NCBI RefSeq assembly: GCF_030445035.2
Contig: NC_080680.1
Location: 112,804,228-112,868,227 of the forward strand
Origin: Dasypus novemcinctus
Taxonomy: Eukaryota > Chordata > Mammalia > Cingulata > Dasypodidae
Direction of reading: 5' to 3'
DNA length: 64,000 nucleotides
The notes under the pieces are model-generated. The model saw nothing but the letters and a program-made list of their open reading frames with translations. It did no database searches and was not told the origin of the DNA. Positions 47,842 through 58,215 of the stretch are shown here, piece by piece; the first letter of the stretch is position 1; every line of letters starts with the position of its first letter. Both the position numbers and the translations under genes were made by a program.

Positions 47842-48507
47842 AAGTTTATGAAAACTTTTCCTACTACCAGATCTCATACATTATCTTCTAGGAGGTTTAT
47901 AGCCTTGGCTTTTATATTTAGGTCTTTGATTCATCTTGAGTTAATTTTTTTATAGGACACGAGATGGTGATCTTTCATTCATTTGGATATGGATATCCAG
48001 TTTTCCAAGAATTATTTTTTTAAGTGACCCATTTCATCCTAGTTGCTTGGGCTTGGACGCTTTGTTGAATATTAGTTGGCTAAATATGAGCAGGTCTATA
48101 TCTGAACTCTTAGTTCAGTTTCATTGGTCAGTATGTCTATCCTTGTGCCAATACCATGCAGTTTTAACCACTGTAGCTTTGTAGTATGCTTTAAAATTAG
48201 ATAGCGTGATTCCTCCAATTTTGTTTTTCCTTTTCAAGATGTTTTTTTGGCTGTTCAGGGCCACTTACCTTTCCAAATAAATTTGATAATTTGCTTTTCC
48301 AGTTCAATAAAAAATGCTGTTGGAAATTTGATTGGTATTTTGTTGAATCTGTAAATCAATTTAGGTATGATAGACATATTAATGATATTTAGTTCCAATC
48401 CATGAACATGGAATAGTCTTCCATTTATTTAAGTCTTATTTGAGTTCCTTTAGCAGTGTTGAGTAGTTTTCTCTGTACAAGACCTTTATATCCTTAGTGG
48501 TATTCTG

Positions 48508-48790
48508 ATTGTAAGATCTTTCTTTTTCTTGCTTTCTCTCTTTCTCACTCTCTCTCTATTTCTTTCTTATAGAAAATTCATTGTCAATATTTTTCCAATT
48601 ATTTTCCTCCCTTCATTTTTTTCCTCTACTTCCATTCTTCTTGAACTACTATTATCCAAATATTGGCACTTCCATTTCTATTCTCCATGTCATCTAACTT
48701 TTCTTTCATATTTCTGTCTCTTTCTCTCTTTTCTGCTTCTTCCTCTCTTTCTCACACTTTCTGCCTCTCTCTGTCTTTCAGATGTCTTGC
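48508..48790. repeat. Pyrimidine-rich (CT)n low-complexity stretch
   Basis: Long C/T bias with repeated CTTTCTCTCT units, between the old L1 and an LTR fragment. No gene is seen. It may be the degraded pyrimidine part of the adjacent LTR. Confidence 0.6.
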
Positions 48791-48799
48791 TCAGAAGTC

Positions 48800-49078
48800 A
48801 GCCAGGTACTATGCTGTGAATGTTCCATATAGATAAGAATTGAGGCCTCTTGCCAACAACCAGAGAAGTGCATCTTCCAACTTCACCAAGCCTTCAGATA
48901 ATGCAACCCCAAACAATAGATTGACTTCAAACTCACAGGAGACCCTGAGCCAGAACCAACTGTTAAGCTACCCTGGATTCCTGACTTTTAGAAACTATGT
49001 GAAATAATAAATGTTTGTTGTTTTTAGCTGCTAATGTTTTAGTTAATTTTTTATGTAGCAATAGACAACTAATAGAGA
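48800..49078 (+). repeat. MaLR/ERVL-type LTR, 3' part
   Basis: 'accctgagccagaaccaact', 'aataataaatgtttgttg' (with AATAAA near 49005) and 'gtagcaatagacaactaata' follow the 3' end of MLT-type LTRs in plus orientation. The 5' part is not recognisable. Confidence 0.65.
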
Positions 49079-49084
49079 AAGTAT

Positions 49085-49235
49085 GGTCATTCTTATTTTA
49101 TAGATGTGAAAACTAAGAATCAAGGAGTTATATATGTTTTCAAAGGCCATACAGTTGAAAATACTGAATTTGAATCCAGGTCTTTCTGATTTTAAAATAA
49201 GCGTGATCTTACCATTAAATCTTCTGTCTTCTCAT
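49085..49235 (-). repeat. MIR SINE relic
   Basis: 'tatagatgtgaaaactaaga', 'aaaggccatacagttgaaaa' and 'tgaatccaggtctttctgat' are the reverse of MIR in order. Confidence 0.65.
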
Positions 49236-49369
49236 GATGGAAATACACTATTACTCTGAAGGGGGAAAATTAACAGAAAAATACGACTTTTCAAGGAAGC
49301 ACATTCTTTTCATATGTAGCATTTATAATTCTCTAACTAATGCCTCAATAAAGAGTTGTTTTGAGTAAT

Positions 49370-52300
49370 GAATATGCCAGATCAATACAGAATAGAATTA
49401 GGACAACAGTATGATATAACAACAGAAAGCCAAAGGTCAAAATGGATGAAGTAAGTAATGTGTTTATAGAAATGACATTGAATGCTAATAGCTTGAACTC
49501 CCAAATCAAAAGACATAGACTGATAGAATGGATAAAAAAAAAAAGAGTCGTCTATGTGCTATCTACAAGAGACTCACCTCAGACATAAGGATACAACCAG
49601 GTTTAAAGTGAAAGGTTGGAAAAAGATATTCCACACAAATCATAACCAAAAAAGAGCTGGCATAGTGATACTAATATTGGACAAAATAGATTCCAAATGC
49701 AAAGCTGTTATAAGGGTCAAGGAAGGTCATTATATATTAATAAAAGGGGCAATTCAGCAAGAAGATATAACTACACTAAATATTATGCTCCTAAACTGAG
49801 TGCCCCAAGATACATGAGGCACACGCTAGTGAAGGTGAAGGAAGAAATAGATATCTCTACAATAATAGTTGGAGACACCAGTACATAACACTCCATATTG
49901 GATAGAACATCTGGACAGAGGCTAAATAAAGAAACAGAGAGCTTGAATAATATGATAAATGAACTAGACCTAACAGATATCTATAGAGCATTGCAACCCA
50001 AAACATCAGGATATACATTTTTTCCAAGTGCTCATGGAACCTTCTCCAAGATACACCATATATTGGGTCACAAGACAAGTCTCAATGAATTTGACAAGTT
50101 GAAATTATACAAAACACTTTCTCTGATCATAATGGAATGAAACTACAAATCAATAATGGACAGAAAAAAGGAAAATTCATAAATAGATGAAGATTCAACA
50201 ACATACTCTTAATCAGTGGATGAAAGAAGAAATTGTATGAGAATTTAGCAAATACCTTGAGATGAATGAAAATGAGAACATAATGTATCAAAACCTATGG
50301 AACACTGCAAAGGCAGTGCTGAGAGGGAAATTTATAGCCCACAATACTTACATTAGAAAAGAAGAAAGAGCTCAAATTAAAGCTCTAGCTACATACCTGA
50401 AGGAAATAGAAAAAGAACAGCAAACTAATCCCAAATCAAGCCAAAGGAAAGAAATAGTAAAGATCAGAGCAGAAATCAATGAAATCAAAGACAAAAAAAA
50501 AAAACAATAAACAAATAAATAAAGAATAAACAAAACCAAAAGTTGGTTGTTTGAGAAGATCAACAAAATTCACAAATCCTTAGCGAGACTGGCAAAGAAA
50601 AAAAGAGAGAAGACACAAGTAAATAAAATCAGAAATGAGGGGGAGGAACATTACCACTGACCCTGCAGAAATAAGAGAGATATTAAGAAGATATTATGAA
50701 TAACTATACACCATAAACTAGAAAATGTACACAAAAAGGACAAATTCCTGGAAATATATGAACCTCCTACACTGACTTTAGAAGAAACAGACCTTGGCAA
50801 ACCAATCAAAAGTGAAGAGATTGAAACAGCCATCAAAAACCTCCCAAGGATGAAAAGCCTGGGAACTGAGGGCTTCACAGGTGAATTCTACCAATCATTC
50901 AAAGATAAACTAATATTGGTCTTGCTCAAGCTCTTCCAAAAAATTGAACAGGAAAAAATGCTATCAAACTTATTCTATCTACATCACCCTGTTACCAAAA
51001 CCAGATAAAATTACAGACCAATATCTCTAATAAAAATAGATGTAAAAATCCTCAACAAAATACTTGCAAACAGAACCAAAAAGCACGATCAAGTGGGTTT
51101 TATCCCAGCTATGCAAGTGTGGTTCAATACCAAAAAATCAATTTGTGTAATAAGCCACATTGATAAATTGAAGAAGAAAAATCACATGATCCTCTTGATT
51201 GATGCAGAAGAGTCATTTGACAAAATACAGTACCCTTTCTTGATAAAAAACATTCCAAAAAATAGGAATAGAAGGAAGCTTTCTCAATATGGTAGAGTAC
51301 ATATATGAAAAACCTACAGCTAGCATTGTACTCAATGGTGAAATATTGAAATCTTTCCTACTGAGATCAGGAACAAGACAAGGATGCTCACTGTCACCGT
51401 TATTATTCAATATTGTGATGGAAGTTCTAGCTAGAGCAATTAGGCTAGATAAAGAAATAAAAGGCACCCAAATAGGAAAAGAAGTAAAACTTTCAGTATT
51501 TGCTGATGACATGATTCTATATCTAGAGCATGTGAAAAATCCACAACAAAGCTACTAGAATTAATAAACGAGTTCAGCAGGTGGGATACAAGGTTAATAC
51601 ACAAAAACAATAGCATTTTTATATACTACTGATGTGCAATCTGAGGAGGAAATCAGAAAATAATTCCATTTATAACAGTGACTAAAACAATCAAATATTT
51701 AGGAATAAACTTAACCAAGGGCATGAAAAACCTATATTCAGAAAACTACAAAATTTTGCTAAAAGAAACCAAAGAAGACTTAAATAAAAGGAAGGACATT
51801 CCATGTTCATGGATTGGAAATTTGATTATTGGCTTTTTGATTTCTACAAAAAGCCAATAATCAAACTTATTTGGAAGGATAAGGAGCTCCAAATAGCCAA
51901 AAATGTCTTTAAAAAGAAGAATGAAGTTGGAGCACTCTTACTTCCTGACTTGAAAGCATATTAATTAGCTACAGTGGCAAAAACAACATGGTACTGGCAT
52001 AAGGACAGATTGATGAATGGAACCAAATCAAGAACTCAGAAATAGACCCTCATATCTACATTTGAGTGATTTTTGACCAGGCCATTAAGCCCAACCAGCT
52101 GGGCCAGAACAGTCTTTTCAACACATGGTGCTGGGAGGACTCAATATCCATATCCAAGAGAAAGAAAGAAGACCCCTATCTCACACCTTATACAAAAATC
52201 AACTCAAAATGGATCAAGGATCTAAATAGAAACACAACAACCATAACTCCTAGAAGAAAATGTAGGAATACATCTTCAAGATCTTGTGATGGGCAGTAGT

Positions 52301-52454
52301 TTTTTAAACCTGACACCCAAGGCATGAGCAACAAAAGGAAAAATAGATAAATGGGACCTCCTCAAAATTCAACACTTTTGCACCTCAGAGGACTTTGTCA
52401 ATAGGGTGAAAAGGCAATGGAAGAAAATATTTGGCAATCACATATCTGATAAGG
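49370..52454 (+). pseudogene. Degraded L1 ORF2, first part (host of nested insertions)
   Basis: An old L1 in plus orientation that starts just upstream of ORF2 (equivalent of the ORF2 start near 49443) and runs through endonuclease and reverse transcriptase with many frameshifts and stops. Recognisable pieces include CYLQETHLRHKD near 49554, [11 protein letters not shown] near 51093, [14 protein letters not shown] near 51370 and FADDMILY near 51500. It lacks about 100 nt of RT sequence around 51821-51865, where a perfect inverted repeat now sits. It stops at 52454, where a later L1 is inserted, and resumes at 55140. Confidence 0.9.
51821..51865. repeat. Perfect 19-bp inverted repeat (hairpin) in old L1 ORF2
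   Basis: The left arm 51821-51839 and the right arm 51847-51865 are exact reverse complements, separated by 7 nt (ATTTCTA). The full-length L1 has no such palindrome at the matching place and holds additional coding sequence there. Confidence 0.95.
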
Positions 52455-55139
52455 TTTTTTTTAATCCCTTTATTTTTTTTGGTCTTTATTTATTTATGTT
52501 TAATGTTACATTAAAAAAATATGAGGTCCCCATATCCCTCCCCAGCCCCCTCACCCCACTCCTCCCATAACAACAACCTTCTCCATTATCATGGGACATT
52601 CATTGCACTTGGTGAATACATCTCTGAGCACTGCTGCATCACATTGTCAATGGCCAACATTATAGTTTACACTCTCCCCCAGTCCACCCAGTGGGCCATG
52701 GGAGGACATAAATGACCAGTAACTGTCCCTGCAGTACCACCCAGGACAACCCCAAGTCCTTAAAATGCCCCACATCACACCTCTTCTTCCCACTCCCTAC
52801 CCTCAGCAGCTCCCGTGGACACTTTCTTCACATTAATGCTACATTTTACTTCCATTACTAATCACAACAGTTCCAGATTAGAATATCAGTAAGTCCACTC
52901 TAATCCATACTCTATTCCTCCATTCTGTGGACCCTGGGATGGTTATGTCCACTCCACCTCTATATTGAGAGGGTGTTTAGATTCCTCTTGGATGATGGTT
53001 GCAATTCTCCAGCTTGCAGTTGTAGGCACTCTTGGTTCCCTGGTGTAGTGGTTGACCTTCTTCACCTCCCTGTTAGCTGGCTGGGGTAAGTCCAATAAAC
53101 CAGAGGGTAGGAGTTGCAAGTCTGTTGAGGCTCAGGGCCTGGCTATCACATGGACAGTCCAGAGATTCAGGTCCCCTGAGTATACGCTAAAAACCAGTGC
53201 CAACCACAGATCCAGTAAAAGTAACAGGAGAGGCTTGTGAACAAAGATCACATCTGAGTCCAATTCCGTCACACTCAGAAACACAAACTCCAAAGTAGGG
53301 CCAACTGACATGGCACTGAACTCCATCTGCCATGACCATAGAAACTGTAGGTCTCTGTAGCCCTCAGAAGAACCAATACCTGGGGTTGTATCTACTTTAG
53401 CTGTCTCTGGGACTCTGCTGAGGTGTGTGTAAGGGCGACCCCTCTGATGACTTCCTGACTCTTTTTTGGAGACTCATAGCCATATAAACTCATTTGTCCT
53501 TTCCATTTCCCCCTTTTATTTAAGGTCAAAAAGCATTTTTAACTACTGATATTACATGTAGGCTGAGATATTCTCTTGGTCTGAGTTGACCCTTTTATTC
53601 AAGGTCGTTTTCTAGTTACATCATCAGCTGGTACTTGGTAGTAATCCCTCAGTGCCAGAGAGGCTCATCCCTAGAAGTCAAGTCCCACACTGAGGGGAAG
53701 GCAACGCATTTACATGCTGAGTTTGGCTTCGAGACTGGCCATATTTGAGCAACATGGAGGCTCTCAGGAGGTAAGTCTTAGGCACCCTGCAGCTCTAGGC
53801 CTAGTTCTTATTTCAGGTGCACAGGCTTACAAGCATAGTCATTAGTATCAAGGGCTCATTGTTGGACCATCCTTCTTTATTGGTCTTAGCCATTGCACTT
53901 GGTCTTAGCTATTGTTGCTGTTCCATTAGGGAATGCGATAGAGTTACCATGATAGGAACTCAGCACTCCCTCAGTTGTCGTTTTTAACTGTAACCACTAT
54001 GAAAATATCCAAACATTTTTATGTACCCTGTATATATGCCCTGGAAAACTCCCTCCCAACCATGTGCCCCCTATCAATAACACCCCACACCAGTATTCCT
54101 CCCCTGCCATTGTTTTACCTCTCTGCTTTCCAAAACTTGTTCCAAAGTGAAGCCTAATATATTGCCAGGTTCCATTAATAGTAAAATGGAATATAGTGAT
54201 GGATTTAAAGGTTAGCTATAGAATACATACTAATTTAGAAAAATTAAAGTAAAAATAAATTGAGTATCAAAAAATTAAAAAATGAAAAAGCTTTGTTTTT
54301 GATGTTTTGCCTTCCATCACTGCAGTAAGTGTTGCCCTGTATGCACATTGGCAGGGTAACTTCTTCCATCAGTTCCTCAGTGTCTACTTCCTTTCTTTTT
54401 CTTTTTTTTTTCTTCTAACTATTAAGCTTGTCTTCACAAAAGTTTTAGATCACAGTAATTCATATATACAATATACGGTACTCCCACATATCCAACATCA
54501 GACACTTTGTCTCTTCCCCAGCAATAATTTTTTTACATGTTCATTCTACATTTACTGCAACTGATGTACAGATATTAAGACAATAGCTTTCCAAACTTGG
54601 GTTACATTATGCTTTATATTTTAGACTATACAATTTTCTAAATTTTTAGTTATCTTATGTTTTACCTTATGATTTACATTTTAGCTTATAAGCCCCTATA
54701 CATTTTTGGTGTACTTTAACATGTCCTATATCCATCCTTGCATAATTTTGTGGAACACTTCCATTGCCCCGCAGTTACACTGATTCTATCTATTCAATAC
54801 CTCTTCCCCCACTCCTTAGGGCCCACAGTGACAATCAATCTTCATTGCTTGAAGGGCCATGTTCAGAGATACTTAGAAAAATGTTGAAGGCTTGACATGC
54901 TCAACTGCCCTAACGCACTGGAAGCCACCATTTCTTTTGAGAGTTACAATTCCCTCTATTTGAGAACTTCAGTCCTCCCTAGAATGTGGGTATACCTTCA
55001 CTCTCTTCGTATAGGTCCAATGATATAACCCACTATGATAAAATGAGCATTCACACACTCCCTAGAAGCCTATCCTGTGTCAGATTCTCCCCTTTAAGAA
55101 TCTTAAACATGAAACCTTCTTTATTGTATTTTTGAAAAA
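52455..55139 (-). mobile_element. Nested L1 3'-UTR insertion, 2.69 kb
   Basis: The T run at 52455-52462 is the poly(A) of a minus-strand L1 copy consisting only of the long 3' UTR, 5' truncated within that UTR. TGATAAGG occurs on both sides (52447-52454 and 55140-55147), and the plus-strand L1 coding sequence resumes immediately after, so the order of events is clear. It is longer than the matching 3' UTR of the full-length L1 because of an extra block near 54240-54715. Confidence 0.88.
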
Positions 55140-55693
55140 TGATAAGGGTTTAATATCCACAATATACAAGCAGATCATACAACTCAAAAATAAAAAGACA
55201 AAACATACTATTAAAAAATAGGCAGAAGACTTGAGAAGACAATTGTCCCTAGAAGAAGTGCAAATGACTAAGAAATGTAGAAAAGTGTTCAACATCAACT
55301 GCAATTAGGGAAATTCAAATAAAAAATATGAGATATCATTTTATAACTATTAAACAGCCCTCTACTAAAACTGTAAACGTTGGAGAGGATGTGGAGAGAT
55401 AAGAATGTTTATTCAGTGTTGGTGGGAATGTAGAACAGTACAGCCACTGTGGAGAAATGTTTTTCAGTTCCTAAGGAAGCTGAATATAGACTTGCCTTGG
55501 GACCTGGCAATATCATTACTAGCTATATACCCTGAAGAACTGAGAGCAGTTACATGAATAGACATCTGCACACAGAAATTAATAGTGGCATTATTCACGA
55601 TAGCCAAAAGTTGGAAACAACCCAGGTGTCCATCAAATGATGAAAGGAAAAACAAACTGTGGAGTATATACATGATAGAATATTATGCAGTGT
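55140..55693 (+). pseudogene. Degraded L1 ORF2, second part
   Basis: Continues the host L1 from 52454: sequence equivalent to the C-terminal end of ORF2, such as 'gttggagaggatgtggagag', 'ggtgggaatgtagaacagta' and 'attattcacgatagccaaaa'. Stops are frequent. It is interrupted at about 55693 by a third L1 3'-UTR insertion. Confidence 0.85.
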
Positions 55694-56585
55694 TACAGTC
55701 ATGGTAGATGCCGCTGGAGTTCAGTGCCTTGTCAGTGGGCCCTACCTTGGAATTTGTGTTCCTGTGTGATGGAGTTGGACTCAGATGTGACCTTTCTACA
55801 CATGCCTCTTCTGTCACTTTTACTGAACCTGTGGTTGATGCTGAGGTTGGCATATACTCAGGAGACTTGAATCTCGGGACTGGCCATGTGCCAGCTAGGC
55901 CCTGAGCCTCAGCAGTGTTGCAACTCCTACTCTCTAGTTCATTGGACTTCCCCAGGTCAGCTAACAGGGAGGTGAAGATAGTCAACCACCACACCAGGGA
56001 AACAAGAGTGCCTACAACTGCAAGCAGGAGAATCACATCCATCATCCATGTGAGATCTAAGCCCCCTCTTGATCTAGAGGTGGAGAGGGCATCACCATAC
56101 CAGGGTCCACAGAATGAAGGAATGAAATTTGGACTAGAGTGAACTTACTGGTATTCTACTATGGAAATATTCTGACTCTAGCAATTGAAGAAATTGTATC
56201 ATTGATGTGGAGACAGTGGTCACAGTAGTTGCTGATGGTAGGGAGAGGGAAGAAGAGTTGTGATGTGGGGACATTTTGGGGACTTGCAGTTGTCCTAAAT
56301 GATATTGCAGGGACAGATGCTGGACATTATATATCCTGCCATAACCCACAGAATGGACTGGGGGAGAGTGTAAACTACAATGTAAACTATAATCCATGCA
56401 GTGTAGCAGTGCTCCAAAATATAGTCACCAAATACAATGAATGTGCCACAATGATGAAAGAGTTTGTTGATATGGAGTGGGGTGGGGTGTGGGGTATATA
56501 GGAACCTCTTATATTTTTTAATGTAACTTTTTTTTAATCTGTGTACCTTTAAAAAAAGGCAATTAAAAAATTTTCAAAAAAAAAA
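55694..56585 (+). mobile_element. Nested L1 3'-UTR insertion, plus strand
   Basis: A 5'-truncated copy of the long L1 3' UTR in sense orientation, from 'acagtcatggtagatg' to an A-rich end at about 56585. The host L1 ORF2 continues after it ('catgtgacaacatggatgaa'). Only about 4 bp of flanking duplication (AGTG) can be seen, so the exact edges are uncertain. Confidence 0.82.
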
Positions 56586-57118
56586 GTGAAGTCGTGAAAC
56601 ATGTGACAACATGGATGAACCTGGAGGATATTATGTTGAAAGAAGCAAGCCAGACAGAAAAGGACAAATACTGTATGATTGCCCTGTTATTAACTAAATA
56701 TTATGCAAATTATAAATATATTATGTGAAGTATGAATATGGATAAAATTGCATATATAAGACTATTTTCTTTGAAGCTGAACAAATGTAGGTTAATACAA
56801 CAAAATGTTAATATTAGACCAAAAAAAAGTGAAGTAGACCAGACACAGAGTACTACACACTGTATGATTCCATTTATATAAAAAGTAAATATAAATCAAT
56901 TCATAAAGATGAAATTAGATCAGTGGTTATGTAGGGCTGTGGAAGGAATGTTATGGTGTATAGAGTCTTTCTTTTTGGAGTAATGAAATTGTTCTAAAAT
57001 TTTTGAGATGATGAATGCACACATTGTGAATATACTAAAAGCCATTCATTATACACTTTGGATAGGTCATACAGTATATGAATATATCTCAATAAAACTG
57101 CTTAATAAACAAATAAAT
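56586..57118 (+). repeat. Host L1 3' end (ORF2 end and old-type 3' UTR)
   Basis: Last piece of the old plus-strand L1: end of ORF2 ('aaggacaaatactgtatgat'), then an old-type 3' UTR with 'ttttggagtaatgaaattgt', 'tgatgaatgcacacattgtg' and 'gaatatatctcaataaaact'. This 3' UTR is unrelated to the long one of the younger copies, although the coding regions are related. Confidence 0.78.
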
Positions 57119-57203
57119 AACTGGGCAAGAATAGCATATCTGTACAGCAGGGGAAACAGATTGAGAGGTGAGGAATTTTCTTGTTTGTCTGTTTTTGTTT
57201 ATT

Positions 57204-57219
57204 ATTATATTGAAATAAT
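57204..57219. repeat. FTH1 retrocopy target duplication, left
   Basis: ATTATATTGAAATAAT, identical to 58054-58069. A perfect 16-bp duplication, directly followed by the short A-tail (T on the plus strand). Confidence 0.95.
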
Positions 57220-57245
57220 TTTTTTTCCCCTGGGTACCAAATAAC

Positions 57246-57251
57246 TTTATT
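57246..57251 (-). terminator. FTH1 retrocopy polyadenylation signal
   Basis: AATAAA on the minus strand, followed by about 20 nt of 3' UTR and the A-tail, as in the parent mRNA. Confidence 0.85.
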
Positions 57252-57368
57252 TGAAGGAATGGTACCAATGAAAGAACTTGGTAGACGTTGATACAACTTA
57301 TAGAAAAGGTAAACCCAACACACATGCACTACTACCCTGTGGCTCAGGGGAAGCCAACATAAGGTTTA

Positions 57369-57632
<264 letters not shown>

Positions 57633-57993
57633 TCAGTCATCTCGTTCTGGTTTCTTGATAGCCTGAAGGAAGATTCGGCCGCCTCGTTGGTTCTGCAGCT
57701 TCATTAGTTTCTCAGCATGTTCCCTCTCCTCATGAGAGTGGTGAAGAAAATATTTGGCAAAGTTCTTCAAAGCCACATCATCATGGTCAAAGTAGTAAGA
57801 CATCGACAGGTAGACGTAAGAGGCATAGAGCTCCAGGTTGATCTGGCGGTTGATGGCGGCCTCCGCGTCCTGGTTGTAGTTCTGGGGCACCTGCGACAGG
57901 GATGTGGTCATCATGCCGGTTGAGAAGCGGCAGCTGCGTGACACTGGACGGTCGGTGGCAAGCAGCTGGGGGTGGCTGGCTGACAGGGGTGCC

Positions 57994-58027
57994 GGGTTCT
58001 GTTCAAGCACTGTTGAAGCAGGAAACC
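57994..58027 (-). promoter_or_regulatory. Iron-responsive element in the FTH1 retrocopy 5' UTR
   Basis: The minus strand shows the ferritin IRE: lower stem, the bulged TGC region, upper stem TTCAA/TTGAA and the loop CAGTGC at 58012-58007. In the parent mRNA this hairpin binds IRP1/2 when iron is low and blocks translation. Both the loop and the upper stem are intact here. The element has no role unless the retrocopy is transcribed. Confidence 0.9.
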
Positions 58028-58053
58028 ACGGCGACTCTCCGTGAAGATGTCTC

Positions 58054-58069
58054 ATTATATTGAAATAAT
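58054..58069. repeat. FTH1 retrocopy target duplication, right
   Basis: Exact copy of 57204-57219. It places the 5' end of the retrocopy at 58053, so essentially the whole 5' UTR was copied. Confidence 0.95.
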
Positions 58070-58215
58070 GAACAGGCTCTAATAATGATTGAAGTGATGA
58101 ACATACAACTATTCGTTTATACCAAATACCATGGATTTTACAGTTTGGATAAATTATATGGTGTATTAATACGTATCAATAAAATCGATTTGTTGAAAAA
58201 AAGAAAAGAGGCATA
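58070..58215 (+). repeat. Second old L1 3' tail
   Basis: 'tttacagtttggataaatta' and 'gtatcaataaaatcgatttg' followed by A-rich sequence resemble the tail at 57010-57105. This could be a second, separate L1 3' end or a duplicated tail. Confidence 0.6.

Larger units (their letters stand above)
44296..48505 (-). mobile_element. Old L1 3' part (3' UTR and ORF2 C-terminus), twice interrupted
   Basis: A degraded L1 on the minus strand. It has an A-rich end near 44300, the long lineage-type 3' UTR to about 46600, then the ORF2 C-terminal coding region to about 48505 with many stops and indels, 5' truncated. Parallel blocks with the full-length copy are easy to see, for example 'tgttgatgg' at 46740 against 9072 and 'aggtctttgat' at 47921 against 9821. 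It is split by a DAS-III SINE (44860-45240) and by a solo LTR (47328-47835), both with their own target duplications, so both are younger than this L1. Confidence 0.88.
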
